The notes beneath the pieces are model-generated. The model had not been told where the DNA came from. It saw only the letters and a program-made list of their open reading frames with translations, and did not search any database. From Sporosarcina psychrophila (GTDB lineage: Bacteria > Bacillota > Bacilli > Bacillales_A > Planococcaceae), in NCBI GenBank assembly GCA_020742515.1, contig DYWT01000311.1, positions 1 to 62,217 on the forward strand: DNA of 62,217 nt. Direction: 5' to 3'. Positions 16,495-25,578 of the stretch are shown here, in pieces. How positions within the stretch are numbered: position 1 is the first letter of the stretch; every line of letters begins with the position of its first letter. A program made the position numbers and the translations under genes.

Positions 16495-18527
16495 ACAAGT
16501 TCCACCTCTTTTATAGTGATTTTAGAAATTTTAATATTACGATTTTCATCGATACTGATTGAAAACTTAGGAGGTATGACAATCGTAGAGTTCTTATCTT
16601 CAATAACTGCTGGTCCTATGAAGTGATTACCTGGCTTTAAATCATGAGTAGAATACACACCAGTCGTTTTCTCTACACCATTCCAAACAATTTCTCTTGT
16701 GTGATCTGCTAAAATGAACTCTTCCGAACTAGTGTTGTCTTTTTTGATTTCAATTTTTTCTAAGTCTCCCAGTGCAGTAGTTCTTATATTCACAATTTCC
16801 GTTCCGCCATTAGGATTATTATGTCCATAAATATCGAAGTGGGATTCATGAAACTGTTCTTCCAGTTTGGCCAAATCATCCGACTCATTCACGATATTCA
16901 CTGTATATTCTTGACCAACATATCTGATATCGACACTTTTTTGGAATCGAATCTGATCAGTTGAAATATGTTGCTGGTTCAACATTGAAATACACTCTTC
17001 TTGCATTTCATTATAAAGCGACTGCATCTCATTTTTCTTTACATTAGAAAGTAAGGAGACATAGTTTCGTACAGTATCGAAACGGATATCAGTTTGAAGC
17101 ATTCCCCATGCTGAAAATGTTCCGGAAACGTTCGGTACCAATACTTTCTTTACATCCAGTAAGTCTGCAATCAGTACTGCATGCATGGGACCTGCTCCAC
17201 CAAATGCTACGATTGTAAATTCTCTTGGATCAATTCCGCGCTTAACTGTTAAATTACGGATTGCATCTGCCATTTTTGCATTCGCAATATCGCAAATTCC
17301 TTCTGCTGTTTCTTCGACAGAAAGGTTGATTTGATCAGCAACTGATTTCACAGCCTGATAAGCCGCTTCCTTATCAAGCTTGAGGTCGCCGCCCAGGAAA
17401 TTATTGGGGTCTATCCTTCCCAATACAACGTTCGCATCCGTAACCGTAGGCTGGTTTCCACCGTTTCCGTAGCAGGCCGGACCTGGATTCGATCCGGCAC
17501 TTTTAGGCCCAACCCTTAATCCGCCACCCTCAAGGTAAGCAAGCGATCCACCACCAGCACCTACCGTATGAATATTAACCATAGGCGAAAGAATTGGGAA
17601 TCCTTCCATAATCGTTTCTGCAGTGACATCAGGTTCCCCGTCAATCGTTATGCTGACATCAAAGCTTGTTCCGCCCATATCCACACAAATTAGGTTTTTC
17701 TCTCCAGTCAGTCTTGTTAAATTGACACCGCCAATCGTTCCTCCGACAGGACCGGACATTAACGTTTGCAATGGAAGTTGTTTTGCCACTTTCGATGTCA
17801 TAACTCCACCATTGGATTGCATGATATAAATATCTTTATCAAATCCATTCTCCACCATTTGTTGTTCGAGAATATTTAAATACTTTTTTACGATTGGAGC
17901 GATATATGCATTAATAATTGTCGTACTAACACGCTCATACTCTCTCCATTCACGTGCTATCTCACTTGAAAGCGATACAGGGATATCCAATTCTTTTTCA
18001 ATCGCATCTCTAATTTCTTGTTCATGCTTTGGATTCTTATATGAATGTAAAAAACAGACAGCTACAGCATCATATTTTCCTTTTTTCAGTTCATTAATAA
18101 CCCCATTAATATTAACGCTTTCAATCGGGGTTTGTACTTCTCCTTGGTAGGACATTCTTTCTTTTATTTCGTAAGTATTTTCCCGGTCAAGCAAAGGTGC
18201 AGGTTTACTATATTGAATATTGTACATTTCTGTACGATTTGCTCTCCCTATCTCATATACATCTCGAAAACCTTCTGTTGTCAAAAGCGCAACCCTTGCT
18301 CCTTTTCTTTCTAAAAACGCATTTAACCCAGATGTGGTTCCGTGAACAAAATAATCAATCTCATTAAAATCTTTTACATATTGATTGATACACTGCATTA
18401 CTCCTTCCGCCAAATTATGTGGAGTTGTTAATGTTTTATGGGTATGAAAAACCTTCTCTTTTTGATCGTATACTACTAAATCTGTAAAAGTTCCTCCAAT
18501 ATCGACACCTAATCTATAACGTGACAT
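16491..18527 (-). CDS. hyuA: Hydantoinase A / oxoprolinase family subunit
   Basis: A 678-residue HyuA-type subunit with an N-terminal actin-like ATPase motif (RLGVDIGGTFTDLVVYD) and the second phosphate region ICVDMGGTSFDVSI. The HTVGAGGGSLAYLEGGGLRVGP and AFGGAGPMHA motifs are also present. It is the first gene of the operon, with an AAGGAGGAAGATTC ribosome site. A cre-like sequence lies in the upstream region, and the operon is co-oriented with the XRE-cupin gene upstream. Confidence 0.88.
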   Translation of the reverse strand: MSRYRLGVDIGGTFTDLVVYDQKEKVFHTHKTLTTPHNLAEGVMQCINQYVKDFNEIDYFVHGTTSGLNAFLERKGARVALLTTEGFRDVYEIGRANRTEMYNIQYSKPAPLLDRENTYEIKERMSYQGEVQTPIESVNINGVINELKKGKYDAVAVCFLHSYKNPKHEQEIRDAIEKELDIPVSLSSEIAREWREYERVSTTIINAYIAPIVKKYLNILEQQMVENGFDKDIYIMQSNGGVMTSKVAKQLPLQTLMSGPVGGTIGGVNLTRLTGEKNLICVDMGGTSFDVSITIDGEPDVTAETIMEGFPILSPMVNIHTVGAGGGSLAYLEGGGLRVGPKSAGSNPGPACYGNGGNQPTVTDANVVLGRIDPNNFLGGDLKLDKEAAYQAVKSVADQINLSVEETAEGICDIANAKMADAIRNLTVKRGIDPREFTIVAFGGAGPMHAVLIADLLDVKKVLVPNVSGTFSAWGMLQTDIRFDTVRNYVSLLSNVKKNEMQSLYNEMQEECISMLNQQHISTDQIRFQKSVDIRYVGQEYTVNIVNESDDLAKLEEQFHESHFDIYGHNNPNGGTEIVNIRTTALGDLEKIEIKKDNTSSEEFILADHTREIVWNGVEKTTGVYSTHDLKPGNHFIGPAVIEDKNSTIVIPPKFSISIDENRNIKISKITIKEVELV

Positions 18528-18579
18528 GAATCTTCCTCCTTATAATATATTAATTAATAGTTTTTTAAAAAATCTAGTA

Positions 18580-18593
18580 TTTAAGCGCTTACA
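18580..18593 (-). promoter_or_regulatory. Candidate catabolite-responsive element (cre) upstream of hyuA
   Basis: TGTAAGCGCTTAAA on the minus strand matches the CcpA cre consensus TGWNANCGNTNWCA with one mismatch. It lies about 53 bp upstream of hyuA, where binding could repress transcription in the presence of preferred carbon sources. Confidence 0.55.
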
Positions 18594-18651
18594 TTAATCT
18601 TTTGGCAATATAAGGTTTTTGATAATCTTTTAGATTCGATAGAAACAAGCA

Positions 18652-19194
18652 TTAAAATACCGCTGGGCTCACAGAACTTATTAAAACCGTTTTATTATCA
18701 CATGGATTTTCCCATTTATGAAGCACTGTAGAGGGAAAGTGAATTGCATCGCCTTTCTTAAGAGAGTATTTCTTTTCACCAATATAGATAACTACCTCTC
18801 CCTCCATCACATAATAAAATTCCTCTCCTGGGTGTTGAACTAGTTCAGAGTCTTTATGATGTGGGTCTAATGTTATAATAAACGTGTCCATTTTGCGGTC
18901 CGGAAAATGGTTACTAAGGCTAACAAGTGTGGCATCTGAACTGCCTATACGGAAGGGTTTTTGATTTTCCTCATATATTGCATAATTTAAATCATTATTG
19001 TCTTCAAAGAAATAAACCATTGATTCTCCCAAAGCATCCGCAATTTTCTTTAACGAAGTTATGGCTAAAGAGGTTGTTCCTCTTTCAATCTGCGACAAAA
19101 AACTTACTGACAGTTCTGTTTTCAAACTAAGTTCTTTTAGTGTTATACCTTGTTCTTTTCGAAGAAATTTTATTTTATTAAATATATCCTCCAT
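18652..19194 (-). CDS. XRE-family regulator with C-terminal cupin domain
   Basis: A 180-residue regulator similar in plan to the one at 12180. The helix-turn-helix is KFLRKEQGITLKELSLKT followed by SVSFLSQIERG. The cupin region includes HPGEEFYYVMEGEVVIYIG and HFPSTVLHKWENP. The ATG at 19194 follows GAGGGAGG; the GTG of the longest frame overlaps that site. It lies just upstream of hyuA on the same strand and is the likely regulator of the hyuAB-permease operon. Confidence 0.87.
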   Translation of the reverse strand: MEDIFNKIKFLRKEQGITLKELSLKTELSVSFLSQIERGTTSLAITSLKKIADALGESMVYFFEDNNDLNYAIYEENQKPFRIGSSDATLVSLSNHFPDRKMDTFIITLDPHHKDSELVQHPGEEFYYVMEGEVVIYIGEKKYSLKKGDAIHFPSTVLHKWENPCDNKTVLISSVSPAVF

Positions 19195-19385
19195 ATTGGC
19201 CTCCCTCACTATTACAGTATAGGTTTAATTATTTTTCATATTACCATAACCAAAATTATTTGTACAACAATATTTCTGTCTATTTAAAATTAATTGTCAA
19301 TTCATCCAAGATGAATATAATACACTTAAGTAAATTTATTTTAATAATAATTTAAGAAAAGTTAATATGAATATAAAAATAGAAA

Positions 19386-19431
19386 GCACTTCAACCGGTT
19401 ACACTTTTTCAAGTGTAACCGGTTGAAGTGC
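19386..19431 (-). terminator. Long perfect hairpin downstream of the SDR gene
   Basis: Perfect 21-bp arms surround a TTTC loop. On the minus strand the hairpin is followed by TTTCTATTTTTATATTC, so it should terminate the reductase transcript that ends at 19489. The rest of 19195-19488 is AT-rich and carries the promoter region of the XRE-cupin gene; nothing else was recognised. Confidence 0.78.
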
Positions 19432-19488
19432 CCACCATCATTGAAGTTATTTATTTAAAAAGTTTACAAAATATAGCCCTTCTTACCA

Positions 19489-20229
19489 TCATTTCAACAT
19501 GCCACCATCTACTTCTAGGACGGTTCCGTTAATAAAGTCAGATTCGTCGGATGCCAGAAACAGATAAGCATTCGCTACGTCTTCCGGCGTGCCAAGTCGT
19601 GTATAAGGCGTCATCATCTTGATTTGTCCTAAGATTTTTTCTGGAATTGTATCAATCATATCTGTTTCGATGAAACCGGGAGCGACAGCATTTACATTGA
19701 TGCCCTGTCGACCGAACTCCTTCGCCCACGTTCTCGTCATACCGATGACACCCGCTTTTGCTGCGGCGTAATTCGTTTGCCCGACATTTCCTCCCGTTCC
19801 CGCGATAGAGGACGTATTAATGATTTTCCCTTTTCCTTGTGCAAGCATTGCCGGAAGGAAAGCTTGTGTACAATTGAAGACACCTGTCAAATTAACGTCA
19901 ATCACTTGCTTAAAATCGTCCACTTCGAGCTTCAGCATCATCGCATCTTTTGTAATACCCGCATTGTTAATAAGGATGTCCACCTTGCCAAACTGTTCAA
20001 TAACTTTCGTTGCCATCCCTTTAACATTTTCTCTATCAGAAACATCCGCCTGAAAGAAAGCGGCCTCGATTCCCTTTTCATGTAGTTGTTGTGCTTTTGC
20101 CTCCCCAGCGATTTTATCAAAATCCACGATGGCAATCTGTGCTCCATGTTTGCCGAAAAGGGCAGCGGCAACAGCTCCAATTCCATTAGCCCCGCCTGTT
20201 ATGACAACAGTTTTATCCTGTAAACGCAT
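19489..20229 (-). CDS. SDR-family 3-oxoacyl-(ACP/CoA) reductase, FabG type
   Basis: A 246-residue short-chain dehydrogenase. The cofactor motif is TGGANGIG, NNAG follows at about 87-90, and the catalytic Ser-Tyr-Lys is spread over NTSSIAGTGGNVGQTNYAAAKAG. The C-terminal GTVLEVDGGM is typical of FabG and acetoacetyl-CoA reductase PhaB. It is monocistronic between terminators, not in a fab cluster, so it is probably a FabG/PhaB paralogue rather than the housekeeping enzyme. The exact substrate is open. Confidence 0.85.
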   Translation of the reverse strand: MRLQDKTVVITGGANGIGAVAAALFGKHGAQIAIVDFDKIAGEAKAQQLHEKGIEAAFFQADVSDRENVKGMATKVIEQFGKVDILINNAGITKDAMMLKLEVDDFKQVIDVNLTGVFNCTQAFLPAMLAQGKGKIINTSSIAGTGGNVGQTNYAAAKAGVIGMTRTWAKEFGRQGINVNAVAPGFIETDMIDTIPEKILGQIKMMTPYTRLGTPEDVANAYLFLASDESDFINGTVLEVDGGMLK

Positions 20230-20330
20230 GCAAGAGAACCTACTTTCAATTATATTTTATTTGACTTTTTCAATAATTCTTATTTTATCACATTACTTTT
20301 GCTTCTGTAGAAAATCTTTTACTATTGTAA

Positions 20331-20364
20331 AAAAACAGGCACTCCCAAATCGGAGTACCTGTTT
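20331..20364 (-). terminator. Rho-independent terminator of the plsY-like / brxC operon
   Basis: Arms AAACAGGCACTCC and GGAGTACCTGTTT lie immediately downstream of the brxC stop. On the minus strand the stem runs into TTTTTTTACAATAG. Confidence 0.87.
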
Positions 20365-20368
20365 CACT

Positions 20369-20701
20369 TTAATTGCTTCCGTAGTCTTTTACAGCATGTT
20401 CAATTTGTGGACCACTAATCGAATAATGAGTCGCATGCCAGACCGCTTTTCCGTCTTTCAATAAAAATAGTTGAGGCGATTGGTGTTCAACACGCAGATT
20501 ACTTTCGATTTCATTAGAAACGGGGCGACTTTCCCTTACTTTCAAAAAATATTTGGGTACATCTGTTGCGGATGATTCAAACGCATTATAAGCTGCAGCG
20601 CTAACTGGACAAGTTGTACTATGTTTTAAAACGAACAGAGGATTCTCTTTCGATTGTTCCAATACATCGTACCACTCATTAACGGTTTTTAATTCTTTCA
20701 T
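20369..20701 (-). CDS. brxC: Monothiol bacilliredoxin BrxC (YtxJ family)
   Basis: A 110-residue thioredoxin-fold protein of the YtxJ/BrxC family. The single active cysteine sits in STTCPVSAAAYNAF, the family's TCPxS motif, and the C-terminal SGPQIEHAV is also typical. BrxC removes bacillithiol from mixed disulphides and repairs oxidised thiols. The ATG at 20701 has AAGGAG nine bases upstream and lies inside the 3' end of the aminotransferase-fusion gene, so the two are co-transcribed. That link with lipid-type enzymes is unusual. Confidence 0.88.
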   Translation of the reverse strand: MKELKTVNEWYDVLEQSKENPLFVLKHSTTCPVSAAAYNAFESSATDVPKYFLKVRESRPVSNEIESNLRVEHQSPQLFLLKDGKAVWHATHYSISGPQIEHAVKDYGSN

Positions 20702-22334
20702 AATCACCAACTCCTTCTATAGGATGTGTTTTCCCTTTGGGGTTAGTCGTAAACACTAGCTCATCCGTACTTATTAAAAAAGGCAACAGTTGGAGCATTC
20801 GATTTAACTCCTTTTCCGTCACATTATTCATGCAGGAAATTTGCAACCAATTCCTTTCACGCAAATAGGCACTTTCGTAATGAACATTGAAACCGTTCAA
20901 AAATAAATTATCCCCGAGCTGCATTGCGGAGAAATCTGCAGGTAAAGAAATCGTAACAATCGCGTCGGCTGCCTCTTCTTCTGATGCCAAGATTGTGAAT
21001 CCCGCTTGTTCAACAGCCTTCCTTACTTTCCGCGCACGACTTGAAATAGCCGTGTAAACTTCTTCGGGTTGCTCAAATATCAGTAAAGCTTCGTCTAGCG
21101 CCGATACTAGATTGGACGACTGGGTATACGGAATTCCTTGCGCTTCTGCGTAAACACCCAAGTCAAGGTAACGCGGCAGTTTATCACTTTTCGTGATTTT
21201 CTCATTATGGAATACGAAAGACAGACCCGTATAACTTAAAAGTCCTTTTCCACTGACACCCGTTGCATAGGTGACATCAGTAAGGTCGACAGTAGTAGTC
21301 CCGATTGCGCTCACACAATCCACCGCAAGTGAAACACCGTATTGTAAACAGACTTTTTTGAATGAATTCAAATCATTCAGCACACCAGTCGATGTTTCAC
21401 AATGAACACACCATAACCAGCTGTAGGCACCAGAGCACAGTGCACGTTTAATTTCATCTTCATCAAAAGGGGTTCCCCAATCGACTTTTATTGTGTCAAA
21501 ATCCATTCCAAAGCGCTGTGCATGATCTGTGAGCCGTGAGCCGAATTCTCCATTCACCAGTATAAGACCTTTACCGTTATGCCTACTTAACTGTGCTGCA
21601 ACAACATCATTCGCAAGCGTCCCCGTCCCTTGAAGTAGCTGGACATAGTTTGCTCTCGTCAACGATGTCAGTTTGTCTTTCACACGTTCCAAAACACTTT
21701 CGAATTCGGAAGACCGATGAGAAAATGGTTCTGCCATCATAGCCTTTCTTACGCCTTCGGAAATAGTCGCTGGTCCTGGCAAGAAATTGACAAGCGGTTT
21801 AGAGATTCTGCCCGCAATCCCATCGTCAAAGGTTTCTTTCGTCAAATACATCGGCTGGAACGCGGCCTCAGCTGTTCCCGTCAATTGAGCAAATGGTGTA
21901 AATCCTAATTGGCCATATAACTTCTGCTCCCGAACTGTACCTGAAATGAGCGCAGCATCATAACCGGCTTTCAGGCAATATTGGACTAACGCTTGCATAA
22001 GCCCCAGAAAAGCACGACCGTTCCTATAATCCTGATCTATCGCAAGAAGCCTGACTTCTACAGGTTTTTTGACTTGAATCGGTAATTGCCGTTCGACTGG
22101 ACCAATTTTCCCATCCAACGAAAATGGTCGTTTCCCCCGTACCGCAATCATTCCGACGAGCCGATTATCTTTCAAGCAAATAATATATGTATTTTCATCA
22201 TGGAACTTATCGACGAGTTTCTGCGATTCGTTTCGGTCATGCTGCGGAATCTCTTCGGCAAATGTCCGGTAATTCAATTTATGAATCTGTTCGAATTCCG
22301 AAGCCGTTTCCGCGACTTTATAAATCAAACTCAT
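20679..22334 (-). CDS. Fusion of a GNAT/FeeM-like acyltransferase and a class V aminotransferase
   Basis: A 551-residue two-domain protein. Residues ~1-175 form a GNAT-type acyltransferase (NYRTFAEEIPQHDRNE, then EVRLLAIDQDYRNGRAFLGLMQALV). The NYRTFAEEIPQ segment recalls N-acyl-amino-acid synthase / autoinducer-synthase-like GNATs (resemblance by eye). Residues ~185-551 form a class V aminotransferase, as in alanine-glyoxylate or aminoethylphosphonate transaminases. Its motifs are NFLPGPATISEGVRKAM, GTGTLANDVV, AVDCVSAIGT and the PLP lysine in GVSGKGLLSYTG. It lies 4 bp after the PlsY-like gene and overlaps brxC. A product combining an acyl group with an amine is a reasonable guess. Confidence 0.8.
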   Translation of the reverse strand: MSLIYKVAETASEFEQIHKLNYRTFAEEIPQHDRNESQKLVDKFHDENTYIICLKDNRLVGMIAVRGKRPFSLDGKIGPVERQLPIQVKKPVEVRLLAIDQDYRNGRAFLGLMQALVQYCLKAGYDAALISGTVREQKLYGQLGFTPFAQLTGTAEAAFQPMYLTKETFDDGIAGRISKPLVNFLPGPATISEGVRKAMMAEPFSHRSSEFESVLERVKDKLTSLTRANYVQLLQGTGTLANDVVAAQLSRHNGKGLILVNGEFGSRLTDHAQRFGMDFDTIKVDWGTPFDEDEIKRALCSGAYSWLWCVHCETSTGVLNDLNSFKKVCLQYGVSLAVDCVSAIGTTTVDLTDVTYATGVSGKGLLSYTGLSFVFHNEKITKSDKLPRYLDLGVYAEAQGIPYTQSSNLVSALDEALLIFEQPEEVYTAISSRARKVRKAVEQAGFTILASEEEAADAIVTISLPADFSAMQLGDNLFLNGFNVHYESAYLRERNWLQISCMNNVTEKELNRMLQLLPFLISTDELVFTTNPKGKTHPIEGVGDYERIKNR

Positions 22335-22338
22335 ACTC

Positions 22339-22911
22339 TCAACTCTTTTCCGGGAAAAGTTTCTGTTTCAAATCACTCCGATGTGTAAATAAAAGCAGTC
22401 CTGACAACAAGCAGGATGCGATGAAGACAGGAAATTCGTATAAAAAGACCAACACAAAGATCGGCGTTAACAAGACTGCACTGAGCCCTGCTAACGTAAA
22501 GCTTTTCAGGAAGGGATAGAACACGAGGAACACGCCAGCAAAAACGGCAAACAGCAGGGGGTTGAACGCAAGCATACCACCGATAAAAGTGGATACACCC
22601 ATTCCACCGCGAAACTTCATGAGTAAGGGCAACACATGCCCTAACGTTACTGCCAATAATGCAAACAGTTCCATAGCGGCTCCCACTTCAAGCCACTTGG
22701 CAGCGCAAACAGCCAGCGCCCCTTTGGCTGCGTCCCCAATGAATGTCGCGATGAATGCTTTTTTCCCAAACACGCGCCCCGCATTGCGTGCACCAGGATT
22801 ACCACTTCCCTCTATCCGTATATCTTTCTTATAATAGTAGTTACTAATAATTGAGCCTGTAAGCATATTGCCTAGTATATACGAGCCTACTAATAAAAGT
22901 ATTAGTGTCAT
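22339..22911 (-). CDS. PlsY-like glycerol-3-phosphate acyltransferase family membrane protein
   Basis: A 190-residue membrane protein with about five hydrophobic helices and the PlsY (DUF205) signatures SGNPGARNAGR, a GDAAKGALAV segment, and GHVLPLLMKFRGGMGVST. PlsY transfers acyl from acyl-phosphate to glycerol-3-phosphate. The usual motif is KFKGGKGVAT; here both lysines of the GGKG region are changed (FRGGMGV), so this may be a paralogue with altered substrate. The start at 22911 follows AAAGGA. It heads a three-gene operon with the fusion enzyme and BrxC. Confidence 0.83.
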   Translation of the reverse strand: MTLILLLVGSYILGNMLTGSIISNYYYKKDIRIEGSGNPGARNAGRVFGKKAFIATFIGDAAKGALAVCAAKWLEVGAAMELFALLAVTLGHVLPLLMKFRGGMGVSTFIGGMLAFNPLLFAVFAGVFLVFYPFLKSFTLAGLSAVLLTPIFVLVFLYEFPVFIASCLLSGLLLFTHRSDLKQKLFPEKS

Positions 22912-23139
22912 AATCAATCCTTTATGGTAAATGATAGGTTCTTTCTAGTGTAGCATCTTTCTAGAAATATGATAAATAATTTTCAATCAGTTTTGTATAG
23001 ATTAAAATAAAGAGTTCCATTGAATCGCTGTGCTTTGGCTCAGTTTATACACCGATTTCAATGCTTCAACTTATATAGCTGTATTTTTTTCTCGGGTATA
23101 GTATACAATAATGATTAATTGAAAGGTGTGTGTGTGTTT

Positions 23140-23805
23140 ATGCGTGAACTCTCGCTAAGGCTCCTAATAGCATTTGTCCTTTGCATCGGTTTCGGTGTAA
23201 CATTCGGATATATTGCCGCCGCTATCGGCAGCGATGCAATAGTAGGGTTCGACAATGCTGTCATTGGATTTGTACAAGGTTTGGAAGTATCATGGCTTAC
23301 GTCGATTATGAAAGGATTTACGTGGATTGGTTCCGGTTATGTCGTTGCACCAATTGCTTTGCTCATTGCAGGTGTACTCTACTTTGGACTGCACTATCGT
23401 CAACAAGCCTTCCTTCTCATAGTGGTCATTGCCGGGACTGCACTATTAAATAAAGTTCTTAAAATTTATTTCAAACGGGAGCGTCCTGAAATTCATCGTA
23501 TTATGGACGCAAATGGCTTCAGTTTTCCAAGCGGCCATTCAATGATGGCGTTCGCTCTATACGCAATCATTGCATATATCGTCTGGCGTAATGTGAAAAC
23601 GATGGTGAGTCGCTTTCTACTTATCCTGTTCACTGCCTTTATGATCATCATAATTGGAATAAGCCGTATTTACATTGGCGTCCATTACCCGAGCGATGTT
23701 GTCGGCGGGTTTGCAGCAAGTGCGCTTTGGGTGACGATTGCGATTTCGGTTTATGCTTACTTTCAGCATACTCGCGGGAAAAGAGAGATCGTTTCGCGTC
23801 AGTGA
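23140..23805 (+). CDS. PAP2-family membrane phosphatase
   Basis: A 221-residue, roughly six-helix membrane protein of the PAP2 superfamily. The three phosphatase motifs are visible: KIYFKRERPE, FPSGHSMMAF and SRIYIGVHYPSDVVGG. Members dephosphorylate undecaprenyl pyrophosphate, phosphatidic acid or phosphatidylglycerophosphate on the outer face. The ATG at 23140 has an AAAGGTG site upstream. It is divergent from the PlsY-like operon. Confidence 0.87.
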   Translation: MRELSLRLLIAFVLCIGFGVTFGYIAAAIGSDAIVGFDNAVIGFVQGLEVSWLTSIMKGFTWIGSGYVVAPIALLIAGVLYFGLHYRQQAFLLIVVIAGTALLNKVLKIYFKRERPEIHRIMDANGFSFPSGHSMMAFALYAIIAYIVWRNVKTMVSRFLLILFTAFMIIIIGISRIYIGVHYPSDVVGGFAASALWVTIAISVYAYFQHTRGKREIVSRQ

Positions 23806-23905
23806 ATGACGTGAGGCGGTCTATTTAAATTGCAAAGCCGGAAATCCGAGGAAAGAAAAAACCCCACGCCTTTGTAAGGTTCCGTTAATTAAACTCTTTA
23901 ATGGA

Positions 23906-24069
23906 GTCGCCGAAGCCATAAGACTGGATGCAAAGCGCTAATCCAGGCTTATGGCGAAAGTATCCCCCAAGCGCCAAGCGTTCTATAATCCACATTCCGA
24001 ATTACAACTCTCTCAATATTAAGCGCCACGGCAGATTCAATGGGTTCTTTATTTCAACATATATAGAAG
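23906..24069. repeat. Dispersed repeat, copy 1 (second copy at 49410-49577)
   Basis: About 165 bp that align along their whole length with 49410-49577. Shared blocks include CCGAAGC, AGACTGGATGC, AAGCGCCAAGCG, ATCCACATTCC and TTCAACATATATA. Both copies end a few bases before the stop codon of a minus-strand gene (here the GNAT gene; there ureC) and have the same orientation relative to it. No open reading frame is shared. Confidence 0.85.
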
Positions 24070-24074
24070 TAGAA

Positions 24075-24881
24075 TTACTGTTGTATCCAAATTGCTTTCG
24101 TATAGGCCATTTTCAATCCTGCTCTTTCCATGTTGTTTTGACTAACGGATCCAAACTTCGCTTGTCCCACGACTAACTTTCCATTCAGTAGTTTAGCTTC
24201 CTTTAGACGTTCTATAATTAATGCACGTTGTATGCCTCTATTTCTAAAGTGCGGAACAGTAGCAGCCGCTGCAAGAGTACCTATACCATCTTTACTGAAG
24301 AGCACGCCAATTCCCGCGGGTTCATTTTCAATACTGGCAAGGTAGAAAGTCCAATTTTCATTGTCATATAATATTTCATTATTTTGAGCGATTCCACTTT
24401 TTAAAAACAGCGGCATTTGAAAACCTGCTACATAAACTTCTGCAAAAATATCAAATTCACTTCTTTCCAACTTACGGATAGAAATCTTCGGATCAATCGG
24501 ATTTAAACCCAGGGAAAGTGAAGCGTATAAAGACGCATGAAAATCCATTTGATAAAAACCCTTCTTACTTAGATAAGTAAGCAAGTCTGCAGACGCATGT
24601 GCGGGCGTCAATTCAAATCGCACAGGAATTTCTCTACTATTGTAAAACCCAATAATATCCTCCAAGGACTTTTCATCTCCTTCCTTCAAACCTTTCACAG
24701 TATTAAAGGAAGGACCCGGGATACTTTTGACGGAAAATGCGGTGGCATTCCCGAAGCTTTTTATTTCCACCCCCATTGGATTACCACTTATTCCTTGGAT
24801 GGCAGTTAGCCTCGAATGTAATGCATCTATTTCAGATTGTTCTACTGTTTTGGCTAGTTCTTTAGTTAAAACAAACTCCAT
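24075..24881 (-). CDS. GNAT-family N-acetyltransferase
   Basis: A 268-residue protein with a C-terminal GNAT domain. The acetyl-CoA loop region is visible around TLAAAATVPHFRNRGIQRALIIERLKEAK (core RNRGIQ), followed by NMERAGLKMAYTKAIWI. The N-terminal half is less conserved. A GGGAGGTAGCAAAT ribosome site precedes the ATG. It is single, with a dispersed repeat directly downstream. The substrate is not deducible. Confidence 0.8.
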   Translation of the reverse strand: MEFVLTKELAKTVEQSEIDALHSRLTAIQGISGNPMGVEIKSFGNATAFSVKSIPGPSFNTVKGLKEGDEKSLEDIIGFYNSREIPVRFELTPAHASADLLTYLSKKGFYQMDFHASLYASLSLGLNPIDPKISIRKLERSEFDIFAEVYVAGFQMPLFLKSGIAQNNEILYDNENWTFYLASIENEPAGIGVLFSKDGIGTLAAAATVPHFRNRGIQRALIIERLKEAKLLNGKLVVGQAKFGSVSQNNMERAGLKMAYTKAIWIQQ

Positions 24882-24942
24882 ATTTGCTACCTCCCACTTA
24901 ATGTAATGACTCTATACCTACCGCTCTCAACCTAAGTAAAGA

Positions 24943-25500
24943 TTAGTTAAAGAGGTTACCAATTTCTTCTTCAGTTAAAACTTTTGGCGTTGCTTCTCCG
25001 AGCTCAATGTACTCTGTACGGCCATTTCCTTTTACAATGAAAACATTACGGTTTCTCGTAGGTGAAATTGAATCAATCCATATGTTTTGTTCAGAGTAGA
25101 ACGCTTTTATTTCCTGTTCGGCAAATAAAGGAATAGGTACATTAGCAGCATCCGAATTGTTTTCCACAGCTTGTAACGCTTGTGGATACGGTTCATTCCG
25201 GTCATAAATCTTTTGCAGTAAATCAATCACTTCGCCAAATCCAATTAGCAGGATTCCGTAAATAGCATACGTTGCGAGGACGGTCATAAAACCGATAGAC
25301 CCTATACCCCCCACACTTTCTATCATACTCATTCCATCCAGACCTGGCTGAGAAAATGAAACTTGCAGAATGAATGCGTAGATAATACCCCAACTAATCA
25401 CAACTAACCCAGAGACCTTCAATATGAATCCGATAAGAGTACGTTTTACAAACAACTCTTGCATCCAGCTCAAATCCTTTCTATTTTCAAACTCTTCCAT
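24943..25500 (-). CDS. Membrane protein of unknown function
   Basis: A 185-residue protein not recognised by family. It has two hydrophobic segments (about 25-50, FILKVSGLVVISWGIIYAFI, and 68-92, GSIGFMTVLATYAIYGILLI) and a hydrophilic C-terminal half of about 90 residues (ENIWIDSISPTRNRNVFIVKG region resembles a small soluble domain). The same strand carries the GNAT gene 60 bp downstream. It faces the ATL gene divergently. Confidence 0.68.
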   Translation of the reverse strand: MEEFENRKDLSWMQELFVKRTLIGFILKVSGLVVISWGIIYAFILQVSFSQPGLDGMSMIESVGGIGSIGFMTVLATYAIYGILLIGFGEVIDLLQKIYDRNEPYPQALQAVENNSDAANVPIPLFAEQEIKAFYSEQNIWIDSISPTRNRNVFIVKGNGRTEYIELGEATPKVLTEEEIGNLFN

Positions 25501-25578
25501 TAACTATACGAAGTGAGATGGAAATAGTTTCATATAGATATTTGATATAATAGGAATAATGCAAGGAGGTTGTGAATT

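Noticed and set aside
19386..19431. Operator palindrome of an unknown regulator
   Set aside because: Its place directly after the SDR stop and the T-rich minus-strand tail make a terminator more likely.
23811..24070. Small ORF in the spacer between PAP2 and GNAT genes
   Set aside because: The sequence is the dispersed repeat seen again at 49410-49577; the frame is not kept between the copies.
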